Shown here: positions 11,884 to 23,179 of the stretch, one piece after another
Position numbering within the stretch: the first letter of the stretch is position 1
Layout of the letters: each line of letters opens with the position of its first letter
Notes under the pieces: model-generated
What the model was told of the DNA's origin: nothing
The model's database searches: none
What the model saw: only the letters and a program-made list of their open reading frames with translations
Translations under genes and position numbers: made by a program
DNA from: Siniperca chuatsi
Taxonomy: Eukaryota; Chordata; Actinopteri; Centrarchiformes; Sinipercidae
DNA length: 64,000 nucleotides
Assembly: GCF_020085105.1 (NCBI RefSeq)
Contig: NC_058057.1
Span: 26,888,042-26,952,041, forward strand
Direction: 5' to 3'

Positions 11884-11990
11884 GCTGTTTGATTCTGTAT
11901 TACTTGGGAATGCAGTCTGGTTACTCATAGATTCCTCAAGTTAAAGAAATTTGAAGTCTAACACATTTTGTTTTGCAGATAAATTGTATC

Positions 11991-12283
11991 GCGTTGACAA
12001 CAGTCTCGCCACGAGGTCCATTTAGCTGTTCTGGAGCTCTCGGTCATATCACATGACCTTCCACAGCAGATGGAGTTTGCCCAGTTGTCTTGGAATTGTA
12101 GTTTTTCCGAAGACTTTACCTCAGCTTTTAAAACAACGTGGTCCTTAAAGTTGCTCAGGAGAAAAATGGCAATTTGCGTGACAACTGGGCAAATTCCATC
12201 TGCTGTGGAAGATCATGTGATGTGATCAAAAGCTCCAACAGCTACTAAATGGACCTTGTGGTTGGATTGTTTTCTCAACTGCT
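11991..12283. mobile_element. Foldback element with about 81-bp inverted arms
   Basis: Bases 12009-12089 (starting CCACGAGGTCCATTTAG and ending GCCCAGTTGTC) are matched in inverted orientation by 12180-12261 (GACAACTGGGCAAATTCC to GGACCTTGTGG), with roughly 10% differences and a 3-bp indel. The loop is about 90 bp. Weaker pairing continues outward to about 11991 and 12283. There is no coding capacity. The structure is that of a foldback MITE; the superfamily is unknown. Confidence 0.75.
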
Positions 12284-13079
12284 GTTTCCAGGGTCAAGGA
12301 TGAACTTTGAACCTCAGCTAGTTGAATCGTGTTTTCCAGCTTGCACAGGGCAGTTTAAAGGGCCATTCCAGTGGTTTTTACATGTTTTAGTCCGTTTACC
12401 ACAAACTGCTGTGTTTATATTCGTCAGCCTGGTTTCAGACCCCTGAATCGCCCACATCTCCCATTTGTTCAGCGGTTCAAACAGGTCTGGTGTCGTTCTC
12501 ACTGACGGTTGTTTCTCGGAGCCAATCAGAGCTTCGTAGGTGGGATCAAGAAAGCCAGATAAATGGCCTCGCAAATGCCAATAAGCACGGGTGAGATCAA
12601 TGCAGCTGTAATTAGCCAACTTAAAGAAATAACTTTTTTAATTTGATAGACATAAAAAGCATGAATTGCTTCTAGCAACCACATGGACGGATACGTGTCC
12701 CAAACAGCCGAACACAAAGTCGGGCTAATTATCAGGCACGTCTTTATTTCCTTTCCGTTTTTTATTTCTGATGTGAAAATATATTAATGGACTCTTAAAA
12801 CTTGTCTGAGCTGTCCAATCCATCAGCGATCAAGTGTGCGTTCACTCTTCCGTTCAGTCACTTAGCACTTTAACTGCAGTACCACTCTTATAATGTCGAT
12901 CGCCGTGATGGATTACGCAAGTCTGCTAATTAATGTTCTTATGGTACTGAAATCTGAAACTGTGCAGCATGCATTTGAAAAAGATCAGCAAAAATGTAAA
13001 GAATCAGCGATTTGCAGTTAAAGTTCGACATGTGGGGAAACTTTAAGTTTATTCGCTGCGCTGCAGAGAGTGAGATGTT

Positions 13080-13490
13080 CAGATGCATCAATGTCGCGTC
13101 TGTGCTTTCGGTTCAGAGCTGGAGTCGGGATGTGGTTTTGCTAGCTTAGCATAAAGCCTGCAAACAGAGGATAACAGCTTCAAAACATACATCTCCTGAC
13201 ACATCTAATAAGCTCGATAATTAACACGTCATTTGATTTAGTCCGAGCACAAACAGAAATTTTAAAATGTGTGGTTTTTACAGGGTCGTATGTGCTGCAG
13301 CTACTCCGTGGCTTCTGGACAGAGAGGCTAGCTGTTTGCCCCGTTTCCAGTGTGTATGCTAAGCTAATCTCCTCCTCTAACTCCGTACTTAGCACACATA
13401 CATGCGACTGGTATTGCTCTCGTCATCTAACTCGCAGCAAGTAAAACAAATAAGTGTACTGAACTAATGAGTTGAACTATTCCTTTAAGG
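13080..13490. repeat. Dispersed repeat family R3 (ATGCTAAGCTAA type), copy 1
   Basis: Contains in order AGGCTAGCTGTTTGCCC, TTTCCAGTGTGTATGCTAAG, CTCGTCATCTAACTC and TTGAACTATTCCTTTAA. The same series recurs at 42490-42630, where TGCTAAGCTAAGCTAACC and AACAAGCGTATTTCCCAAAG are seen. It is a common kind of interspersed repeat in fish; its class is not determined here. Confidence 0.55.
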
Positions 13491-13673
13491 AGATGCTACA
13501 GACGCACTGGTGTGGCGCTTCAGATTTTAGGCTTTGAAGCTCTCGTCCAGACTGAAACTTAAAAGCAAAACAGATGATTTCAAATACACCCAGGTTAAAT
13601 CTCTCAACATATAAACAGTTCATACTGAAAACAGCTGCGCTTCGCATGACTGCAGCGATATTGTTACTTCATC

Positions 13674-13679
13674 TTTATT
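13674..13679 (-). terminator. Candidate poly(A) signal of hey2
   Basis: AATAAA on the minus strand (TTTATT on plus), about 1.36 kb beyond the hey2 stop. A 3' UTR of this length is usual for HEY2. Another TTTATT near 13936 is an alternative. Confidence 0.35.
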
Positions 13680-14204
13680 TGTAAAAAGGCACACAGAGAA
13701 TCAGAGAGGTTGGATGGTACATCCAGTGACAGTTTACATGAAAACCACAGATAATAAAAAAAAAAGTGGGAAAGGGTTTAGTGTGATTCAGCGTGTCAGT
13801 TTGTAAGTTACTGAAGTACAACATTACAGTCACCGTCGCTGTTATTATGTTAATCTTCATCCCAGTTTACACCAGTCTGCACATACAGCTGTCTGAGACT
13901 GTACTGGTTTTGGCAGGTCTGCCGTGGAAACGTTGGTTTATTCTCGTAATAGGTTCTCTTTAAGTGTCCATTCTTGTTAGTTTGAATAAACATCAGTGAA
14001 GTGATTATCTCAGAGGCAGACTTTGGTTTTTGTCACATGGTCGGTGTTTCAGTAAAGTTTTGTTTTTGTCAAAAAATCCCACGAAAAGACCCAAACCAAC
14101 AACGTGTTCATCCGTCTCTCAAAACTTTGTCTCCATTTGTTCCTACTGAAGACAATAATATCTAAAAAGGCCTCACAGACAGTTTCATTATTTAAAAAAA
14201 GGCT

Positions 14205-14490
14205 CAGTAGTTTCCTCAAACAGCTGCTCGCTGTAGTTTTTATCAGACCAACAGGAGGAAACAGAGCATCTGTTGGGGACTATTTCCAGCGGCGGATGAA
14301 TCCACATGTGGTGCTGTAGTGAGTGTTTGGGGCAGCAGGACGGTGTGTGTGGGGCTGAGTCAGAATAAACTACAGTGTGTGTGTTCATGGTGATGAAGGA
14401 ACAACAGAGCGGCTCGCTGATGAGTTTTAACGGTTTCTGGACGACAGTGGAGGAAGAAGATCCATCAGGCTGTGATTCACACTGCTGGTT
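14205..14490. repeat. Dispersed repeat family R1, copy 2 (probable hey2 3' UTR)
   Basis: Near-identical to 8393-8670 in the same orientation. It extends further right through TGTGATTCACACTGCTGG, a stretch shared with the third copy at 51835-51900. If the hey2 3' UTR reaches 13674, this repeat is inside the transcript. Confidence 0.65.
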
Positions 14491-15036
14491 TGGGTCTGCG
14501 CATGGGATTTGTTGACAAAACCAAAAATATAGAATATCACCAGACTTATTCTGGTTAAACAATAATAGATGTGTAGAGAAGCCAACAGGTCACATATGGT
14601 CTTTCTGGGAGATTCTCTCAGTGGGTTCGGTGGAGGTCCAGTCTACAGGGGTTTAAGGTTAAACATAGTTTGTTCAGTTTGTTTTAGTTTCTCGTAACAT
14701 TTCATAAACGAGTGTCACTTTGTGGAGTAAATCTCCTGTGAACAAAACATCTGCTGAAGTTGGTAAAACATGTTAAAACAGTTCAGTAATTCTGGATAGA
14801 AAGAGGAAAGGCAGCTAATTAAACTGTGATTTTCTGTTCTCTGGGCAGAAGTTTCAGAACTGGTCGAAAAAAATCACGTTTTCCAGCTTGCACAAAAACA
14901 CCTCAAAGGTTAACAGGTTAATAGAACTATTTGCTTGGGTCAAGTGTTGAAACCAGTCGGTAAAAAGGGTTTTCCAGGCTGTTAAAACTGTCAGTTGGTC
15001 AACAGGTCAGAGGTCAGTCGGCAGCAAAATCAGCAG

Positions 15037-16078
15037 TCAGAAAGCGCCGACCTCAGTTCCCCACGGTCTGTAGGGTTTACTGCTGCTGCTGTGAGGAGTC
15101 TGGGAGGAGGAGGAGGAGGAGGAGGAGGAGGGGGAGGAGGAGGAAGAGGAGATGGGAGGACTGGTGGTGGTGGAGGTGAAGGAGGAGGGAGGGAGGATGG
15201 GGAGACCTCCGTGGAGGGTGATGGGAAACGACGCAGAGAGGGAGAGGAGGGAGGCGGAGAGAGGAGTGGGGGTGCAGGGGAGCATGAGAGACGAGGAAGA
15301 GGAGGAGGAGGAGGAGGAGGAGGAGGCTGCACTGCGTTGTGACAACTCCACCAGCCTCCGGGGGGCTCCACCTCCTCCGGCATCAGGAGAAACAGGAAGC
15401 CCGCTCAGTCCGTACGGCGCCACGGTGGCCGGCAGAGGCCGAAACGCAGCAGCGGTGGCGACGGCAGCGGCTGCAGCGGCCCAGTGATGGGAGTGGAAGG
15501 GGTGGGGTAAAGGGGGAGGCTGCTGGTGGTGGTGATGGGGCGAGTGGGAGGTCATGGTGAGGGCGGCGGCGTCACGCTGCGAGGCGCAGGAGGTGAGGTG
15601 GGAGAGGAGGCGGGAGTGCTGCGGGTCGCTGGAGTCCAGGCCCTCCACGGCACTCAGGTAGCGGGAAACCTCCGTCACACACTCCCTGAAACCCAGAGAC
15701 AGGAAGTCCAGGGCCAGAGCGTGGGCGTCAAAATAACCTACAGACGCACAGAGAGATGTCAGGCCGGTAATGTTTCCATAACGACAGCCTGATAAAATAC
15801 TACGTCAACATTTTAATGCTGTTTTCTAAATATTAGTGCAACAGTTAGTGCTTCATTGTGTTGAGATGCTGAAACTGGCTGGATGTTTGTTCTGTCTGGT
15901 GCTGCTGGTAAACCCAAACGCTGCAGAGACACGGCCTGTGAACGCAGCCAAGACTGACCCCGCCCCTCTTCCCTTCCCCCGCTGGCTTTATGAAAGCAAA
16001 CAGCGCTGCTCAGGGTCAAGTGGTGCTTTTATCCCTGCAGCGCTTTCCCATGGACTCAACACCTCCCTCTGTCACACA

Positions 16079-16118
<40 letters not shown>

Positions 16119-19100
16119 GTCGTGTTTCCATCACTTCAGAGGACATTACACTGACTCGCGTTGATTTCCTGGAGACCGGAACCACTACTTGCCCCAAACC
16201 TTAAACCAAGTCTTCACCCTAAAATCTAATGATTTACATTATGGGGACTTGCATTTAGTCCCTAAAAGGAAGGCGAGTCCCCACAACATGAGTAATCCAC
16301 GCTCACACACACACACTGATTTAAACTGACACTGACTCATCACGTCCACCCTGACGCTCCGACAACAATGCCAACAATTTTCATGCTACTGTGAATCTTA
16401 AAAGACGCGCCGAGAACGTGTCCGATGAAGAAATTGTAACCAACGCTGTTAAGTTTTGCTTCGGCCTCGTCAGCGTGTGGTGTTTTGTTGTTGGGTGAGC
16501 TAAAGAGGCAAAAATTGAGCAGCATGAAATGGGTCCAACCTCTCAGAGAGCTCACCGACTGCCTTTAATGTCAACGTGTTGTCGAGAGGTTGCTGATAAG
16601 AGTCGAAACAACGCAAAAACTACACTATGAGCGATGGTCACGGCACACGCTGCACAGATCTGAAAGAAACACGTATAAAAACTTAAAACCCCTAAACAAC
16701 AGAAAAATGTCTCAGCCTCCTCCTCTTCCTCATCTGTCAGTCGGTAACTGTGGATTCTGGCGATCACCTGTCAGGAGTCTGAAGCTCAGCAGGTTCACCT
16801 CCGTTCTGTAACCTGCTGCTTCCTGCCGTCACAGAAACTCACATCTTATCGCGTGTCCTCCAGCCGCCAGTGGCCCGGCTTTACGTACAGCAGGTTGCTG
16901 GTTTGATCCCAGTGCCTGCGTTGTCCTGGTGGCCCAGCGGTCTAAAGGACACGCACGCATGTAATGAGACCTTTGTTCTGCTGTGGCTCGGCAGGTGGAG
17001 GGCTGGCAGACTGGGCGAGACACTGAACCCCAGCTGCCCTGATCCTTAGACCGGTGCCTTGCACAGAAGGTGAGTGTGTGTGAATGAAGCGCTATATAAA
17101 TGCACCCAAGCAAACAGACATACTGAGCGCACGAGCGGACACCGGAAACTTGTGATGCAGCTTCTATATAAGTTTGCTGTTGCTTTGCTGTCGTTAAAAG
17201 AGCAACAACATTTTAAAACCTTCCTTCCGTGAAGGATGTGTGTGTGAGTGTGTAAACTTTGTTGTCGAAGTGTTGCTCTTTCAGGCAGCAGGCGGTTATA
17301 CCTTTCCCTCCCGTCGCCTGCAGCACCTTCAGATGGTCCACAGTCATCTGCAGAATCTCTGCCTTCTCCAGTTTAGCTGAACCCTGATGAAACAAAGCAA
17401 ACGTTAAAGCGGGATGAACCTGAGAGTTTCAAGTTCGGCAGCTCTTAATCACGAAAAGTAACAACCGACTGAAGAAAATGACAAAATCCCTTCAAACTGT
17501 GGCGTCAACACGATGAGACCAGACGCGACGGCAGCAGCAGCTGGATTCACAGGCTGACGAACCTTTAGTCACAATCATAAGTGCGACACACAGAAGTCAC
17601 AGTTAAATAATTAGGAGAAAACCTTTTTGTCCCATCGAGGGCTAGCGACAAACACTACATTCAGACTGAATACAGCAGCGCCTCCAGGCAACAAGATGCC
17701 CTGCAGTGGAAATGTTGGAACACACGATGGTTCTGCAGATTATGAGCATATTGTTTCCAGATTACAGCTGCAGTTAATAATCAGTAAATCATGCTGAGGT
17801 ATTCGTTTACGACATCAGGCAGCTTTCCTCTGCAAGAACGTATATTTGAAGGAGGAACAGATATCGTCTGGGGAGGACTGTGCCAGGCAACACGTCACTG
17901 CTAGCGTTTGTCAGCTGTCACTTCGGTCAGTTTGTGATGACTTGATCACGTCAGGCTCTCACCTGTCAGAAGTAATCCGTAACAGAGGACCGAAGTTTTT
18001 TGCTTTGAACATTTGCCATTTCCTGATATATGTATATCTATATTTGGATATATATACATTTATGTATAAACTGCTCTACAACAGAGGAATGCTTTGACAG
18101 TTATGAGGCAGGAGTGCAGGGCACAAATACGTCTCCTGTACAAAACAGTGTGAACATATTGTCCCGTTAGCGACTGAGCTAGCGAACGCGTTCGCTCGCT
18201 GTCAGTTAGCAGGCTCGGATGTGTGGACGAAGTTGGCCTGCTACTTTCTGCAGTGACTGGGCCTTAAACCATAAACAGAAACTGGTAGTTTCGTTACGTT
18301 GTGCGTCCCCGACCCTGGGACGCAGGAACACTGACGTAAAGGAGTCTGTCACCGGTTCTGTCGGGCTCCCTGATGAACGCCGATGACCCTCAGATTCTCA
18401 CCTGCTTCTCGAACGCTGTGGGGACGAGCCTCCGTAACTCCAGCAGACTGTTGTTGATCCTGTCTCTGCGTCTCTTCTCGATAATCTGACAAACAAAAAG
18501 AAACGCATAAAAACCTCAAACTATCTCTGAACTGTAAATCCTTGGACATAATACCAGTGCTGATACTTTTATTATTAATCCAAATAATAAGTTTACCCCT
18601 CTGCGTTTTTTCCTCGCCATCACTTGAGTGGTCGTGGTCGGTGATCCGCATCTTATAAAAGATGCTTTCACGTGCCTGAAAACCAAAATAATAATTCAAT
18701 CGATACATTAAATAAGCAGATTTGAACTACAGTGCTGATTCATCAGAGACTTTGGTCCAGAAGATAAGACAACAGATTGAGAAAAAGTTTTCCTGGCTGC
18801 TACAAAAGTGGACAAATGAGACGAGATGAGGAAATCCCCAGCTGTGGGCAGAAAGGACAAACAGCTTGTTATTTAGTAGAAAGTACTGAGCCTCAGAAAA
18901 TGAACAGTACTTCAAATGTGTGGATTTCTGGTGTTTTAGGGCCATTTGGGGAAAATGTCACTCCGGATTTTGTGGAAAAAAATCAATTTTCAAACACAAA
19001 TAATGAATTTCTGGATCATTTCTTTGTCTATTAATGTGGTTTGTTGTTCCAGATGTCACATGTTCCAGCAGCTGCAGCAAACACCAGCGGTGGACTGTAA

Positions 19101-22049
19101 CCACGTACATTTATTCGAGTACTTTACTTGTAAATATATATATATACAGCATATATATATATATATTCAAGGTGCATTTATTTGTCCTTCAACAACACAA
19201 GGCTGCGCAATGAGATGAAAGCTGCGGGCCCCTTCGCGCTACACGCACAGAATATATATACAAATATTTAAAATTAGACTGGAATAAAAATAAAAACAAT
19301 ATATACAATACTTAATATATATTATACAAAGGCAGCGGTATGGTACTTTATTATACTTTACTTGAGTATTTCCATTTCACGCTGCTGTATACTTCTACTC
19401 CACTACAATTCTGAGGGAAATATTGCCATTTTTAACTCCACTGCATTTATTTGACACTTGTAGTTACTTTTTACATAAAAAACATATGATATGCTTATAT
19501 GATATGTCGCAGTACTACTGTAGTACCCAGTAGTACACAAAGTATCTAAAATTGGCTCCACGTTGACGAACTACAACATTAAAATGCTCTTCCATGTATT
19601 TTGTTAGTGATCAAAACAGAAAAATATAATATTCTGTAATAATATAACATCTGCATAATGAGTACTTTCACTTTTGATACTTTGAGTACATTTTGCTGAT
19701 AATACCTCTGTACTTCTGATGGCGTTTCTACTTTTACTAAAGACCTGACTACTTCCTCCACCGCTGGCAAATGCATCGCCTTTTCTCTCCCTTCAGTATC
19801 TCCGCTAATAACTAGGTACGTTTACTCAAGTACTGCACGCAAGTACACATCTAAAGTTCTTTACTAGAGTATAGTCTCGTCTCAGAACACATTTTTATCT
19901 GAAAGCAGATCCTGATTTTACCTGAACTGGCTGTTTATTTTATTGCTTTTGTGTGTTTTATGTATTTTATTTCTTAATATTTCGTCATTCACTGAGGTGT
20001 TTTATTTCTCTTTGTACTTTGTTTTGATAAGTGCTCTAGAAATAAAGTTATTATTATTATTATTATTATTCCCATTTCATGCTACTTTATACTTCTATTC
20101 CACTACAATTCAGAGGGAAATGTTGGACTTTTTACTTTGACAGCTTTAGTCACTAAACAAATAAACGTTTTACTGACAAAACATAAGATTAGTTTATAAA
20201 ATATGATGCGTTGTCAAAGATGAAACTAGCCAGCAGTATATAAAATGACCATCTACAGCAGTAAAATGCTACTTATACATTCATTCATCAGTGGTAATAA
20301 TCTAATAATATATAACAGTATTCTGCATTGTGAGTACTTCAACTTTAAGTACATTTTGCTAATAATACTTACACATTTTTACTGTGTTATTTTCAATGCA
20401 GCACAGTGTGAACATACACTCAGCTTTTATTAAAGTAAAAGATCTGAATACTTCCACCGCTGCTTTCCACCTGCATCTGTTGAAGAGACCTTTTTTTTTT
20501 TTTAGAGGTTGTTGAAAGGGATTGTGGGAAATGTAGGACATGTAGGGAGTCAGTAGTTAGGTTAAAACACTTCTTCACACAGTAACTTTAACATCAGTCC
20601 GACTGAACGGCACAGACTGAGGTTATCGAGCGTTAAAAGCAGCTGTAGACAGTTTGAACTCCTTCTGATCGACCAGCTGATCACTTCCACCAGTTTTCCT
20701 CCAGTGCATTCCAGTTAACACCAGGCCTGCGTTTGGAGAGGACGTTTGTTTTATTCTGCCTGCAGCGCCAGGTGGGTGGGGTGATGGGGGTCTGTTCACA
20801 TCACGCAGGTGAACTTGTCAGAATGACCTAATTTAACTTTCTGTCCACCACCGTGCAGCAATCTGCACCTGTCTGACCCCTAAATACCACAATGCATACA
20901 CTCAGGCTGAAGTGTTTGATCCCAGATCAAATGGGATTTTACCCAAAACTGCCCATCATGTCAGTTTTGGGACTTCATGGAAACAGAAGTCCTCCAGTGT
21001 TTTTTCATTTCAATGAGGACAGTGAGATGTTTCAGTTACATGCAGTGCGGAACATAATGAGCATCATATTTTACTTTAACTGCAGTAATCAGTATTTTGA
21101 GAAGGTTTTTAAAAGATGTTTGTATTGATATTTATACGTATTATACAGATGTTCTTTAAGCACATTCATCAATTTGAATTTGTCTGATACTTTTGATAAT
21201 GCAGGTAGAAAGTTGCTCTTCAGTAAACCAAAATAATAATAACAATAATAATAATAATAATAACTTTTTGAAGGACAGCAGGTAACTTCAAACCTAAATC
21301 ATCTTTTTATCTTGATATTTAAACTTTTTTTTGTTATAAAAAGTTTGAGTTATAATCTGAAATATTTGATAATGCAGGTAGAAAGTTGCTCTTCAGGGTT
21401 CAGCACATTTCTGACAATACAACAGTAAACCAAAATAATAACAATAGCAATAATAATAATAATAACTTTTTGAAGGACAGCAGGCAACTTCAAACCTAAA
21501 TCATCTTTTTATCTTGATATTTAAACTTTTTTTTTGTTATAAAAAGTTTGAGTTATAATCTGAAATATTTGATAATGCAGGTAGAAAGTTGCTCTTCAGG
21601 GTTCAGCACATTTCTGACAATACAACAGTAAACCAAAATAATAACAATAGCAATAATAATAATAATAACTTTTTGAAGGACAGCAGGTAACTTCAAACCT
21701 AAATCATCTTTTTATCTTGATATTTAAACTTTTTACGAGTTATAATCTGAATATTTTGAAATGATACCGTTAAAAATATGAATTAATATTACGATTACAA
21801 GCCATGCTCTGCAGACTTTTCTCGTGCATAAACATCAACACAACATGCTGCAAAGGTGGAGCCTCTCCTTTGGCGTTTTACCTGAGATTTAACAGCGTTG
21901 GCCTAAATGAACCTCACTGAAGCTTTTCGTTGGAGGATAGGAAACATTTCGCTGCTGACTCACCCCGGATAGACGCTCTCACTGCCCACATCAATGGTCT
22001 CCTCCACGTCACTCTCCGCCGAGCTGCTGTCCTCACACGGCCGCTTCAT
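15037..22049 (-). CDS. hey2: HEY2 bHLH-Orange transcriptional repressor, complete, five coding exons
   Basis: Coding exons on the minus strand: 22049-21964, 18675-18597, 18485-18402, 17383-17302, 15737-15037; 343 residues (human 337). The start is ATGAAGCGGCCGTGTGAGGA (MKRPCED). Seen in order are the acidic N-terminus [34 protein letters not shown], a bHLH at about residues 48-105 (basic [22 protein letters not shown], then [16 protein letters not shown]), an Orange domain at about 112-163 ([34 protein letters not shown]), a long low-complexity His/Ala/Ser region, and C-terminal [13 protein letters not shown] (331-343). TEVGAF and the FIRCGSP segment favour hey2 over hey1 or heyl. HEY2 is a nuclear Notch target that represses through E/N-box-like sites and recruits corepressors in heart, vessel and somite development. 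The region at about 165-330 diverges strongly and has Ser runs coded by GGA/GAG-type triplets on the plus strand. Confidence 0.96.
15113..15330. repeat. Purine-rich GGA/GAG triplet tracts inside hey2 exon 5
   Basis: The plus strand has long GGAGGAGGA runs at about 15113-15155 and 15294-15326. On the coding (minus) strand they specify serine runs. The G-rich strand meets the pattern of multiple G-G runs needed for two-tier G-quadruplexes, and the runs are likely to vary in length between alleles. Confidence 0.75.
16077..16118. repeat. Compound (CT)n(CA)n microsatellite in hey2 intron 4
   Basis: CTCTCT units pass directly into CACACA units, all inside intron 4 of hey2. Confidence 0.8.
16880..17106. 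repeat. SINE-like repeat in hey2 intron 4
   Basis: Contains a B-box-like GGTTTGATCCCAG, the phrase GGTGGCCCAGCGGTCTAA (resembling a tRNA-derived head), and a 3' end GAAGCGCTATATAAATGC typical of teleost SINE or LINE tails. No target duplication was resolved. Confidence 0.4.
19084..19768. mobile_element. hAT-like MITE family M1 (CAGCGGTGG termini), copy 1, in hey2 intron 1
   Basis: Begins CAGCGGTGGACTGTAACC and ends TTCCTCCACCGCTG, an inverted pair. The interior has the ACTTTACTTGAGTATTTCCA and GAGGGAAATATTG phrases that define the family here. It is interrupted at about 19166-19345 by an unrelated AT-rich segment (TTCAAGGTGCATTTATTTGT onward). Other copies: 19812, 23180, 37451, 37566, 48976, 50672. 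Confidence 0.65.
19812..20461. mobile_element. MITE family M1, copy 2, split by an L2-like LINE tail
   Basis: Opens with TAGGTACGTTTACTCAAGTA and closes with AATACTTCCACCGCTG. At 19877 the family phrase TTTACTNGAGTAT is broken and resumes at about 20071 (CCCATTTCATGCTACTT). The inserted 19880-20070 segment is a plus-strand copy of the 3' end of the LINE at 10681-11215, with its ATTATTATT tail. This gives the insertion order directly. Confidence 0.65.
21183..21755. repeat. Minisatellite, 203-bp unit, about 2.8 copies, in hey2 intron 1
   Basis: The phrase TTTGATAATGCAGGTAGAAA recurs at about 21191, 21365 and 21568; the last two are 203 bp apart. Each unit runs through an ATAATAATAA stretch, TTTTTGAAGGACAGCAGG and CTTGATATTTAAACTTTTT. 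The first copy lacks a stretch of about 26 bp (GGTTCAGCACATTTCTGACA and neighbours). The copies are nearly identical, so the expansion is recent. Confidence 0.85.
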
Positions 22050-22791
22050 GGCGCATGGACGGCGGGGAGGGCTGCCTGTCTCTCCCCGGGGGGAGACGTG
22101 GAGGTTTATTAAAGTTCAAAATAAAGTTTCTTCCCCTTTGAACAAAAAAAGAGAAACCTTTTTCGATTCCTGTGATATATGTTTTTAGAGAATAAATGAA
22201 TACATTTACACTACAGGAGAGAAATGACTATGAAATGTGATCCATCACTCAGCATTGATCGACACATGCAGGCCTGTCCTGCAGGAATATTACAAAGGTC
22301 CTGCAGTGAAGTCAAAATACTATAAACTACCTTCAAGTTCCTGATGAGGTGTTACAGGAGTGTGTTTGTTTAATCCAGGAGCTGATTCAGGTTAGTTTCC
22401 CTCCCAGAAAGAAAAGCTGACAGCCACAAAAGTCTTTCCTCTTGCAAAATTGATGAAATTAATGATTCCTCAGTCAAAAACGACTTTTTAAAATACGTTT
22501 TCCGACATCAGCAAACGAAGAAACGTGTGAACACGGTGCAAATCTTCCCGTCTAACTGTTTTTAGTTTCTAAAGTCAGTAAAAGTTAAAAATAAAAAAAA
22601 AAGGTCTTCAGTGTAAAATCATTTCTCAGGAGCTTCCAGGAGCTGTGTTTCCAGCGGTGTGTGTCCGGTAAGTAGTCCGGGGCAGGTGGCCCGTGTGTCG
22701 GCTGCAGACTGTAGCCTACTGGTGACCGGTGTGTCCTCCTCCTCCTCCTCCTCCTCCTCCTCTGCTGGAGCTTTCCCACGGAGCCTGGGAG

Positions 22792-22837
<46 letters not shown>

Positions 22838-22900
22838 GCGCGCGCGCACTGTGGAACCGCCCACGTGCACTCAAACAAGAATTGGAGATGGAAGATTTCT
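22050..22900 (-). promoter_or_regulatory. hey2 5' UTR and candidate promoter with CSL-like site and E-box
   Basis: The minus strand contains CGTGGGAA at 22773-22780, which fits the CSL/RBPJ consensus (C/T)GTGGGAA, and a palindromic CACGTG at 22862-22867. HEY2 is a known direct Notch/CSL target and HEY proteins bind CACGTG-type E-boxes, so both sites are plausible. The region is also interrupted by (CCT)8 at 22737-22760 and a CA/CG tract at 22794-22847. No TATA box or initiator is convincing, and the transcription start is not fixed. Confidence 0.35.
22794..22847. repeat. (CA)n(CG)n tract upstream of hey2
   Basis: About 20 CA units pass directly into CGCGCGCGCG, lying between the CSL-like site and the CACGTG E-box. 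It is alternating and Z-DNA-prone. Confidence 0.85.
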
Positions 22901-22961
22901 GCAGTCTCTGCAGGGCTGGACCTTCTCTCCTGATAATACCGCCTGTCTGGTTCAGACTGAG

Positions 22962-22973
22962 TGTGTGAGTGTG

Positions 22974-23012
<39 letters not shown>
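22962..23012. repeat. (TG)n microsatellite
   Basis: A TG run with one GTGTGCGTG interruption, in the opposite repeat orientation to the CA tract 120 bp to its left. Confidence 0.8.
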
Positions 23013-23179
23013 ATGGGAATGAGGCCGCTTCTGACAGTCAAAAAATAGTCATTATATAAGGAAACAGGTTTCAGACTGTTGCAGTGAAGCCGAACACATC
23101 CAGAAAGTCATCTTTATTGTATAGTTTGAACTCTGTGCTTGACCTCTACAGCTGGAATCTGCTGTACTCTACTGTCTGA

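Noticed and set aside
15037-15678. Long open frames on both strands over the hey2 last exon, including a glycine/arginine-rich plus-strand frame
   Set aside because: They are shadows of the GGA/GAG triplet runs; only the minus-strand frame continues through four upstream exons into a recognised protein.
16880-17106. A functional tRNA gene from the B-box-like GGTTTGATCCCAG
   Set aside because: No cloverleaf or A box at the right distance; a SINE-like repeat explains it better.
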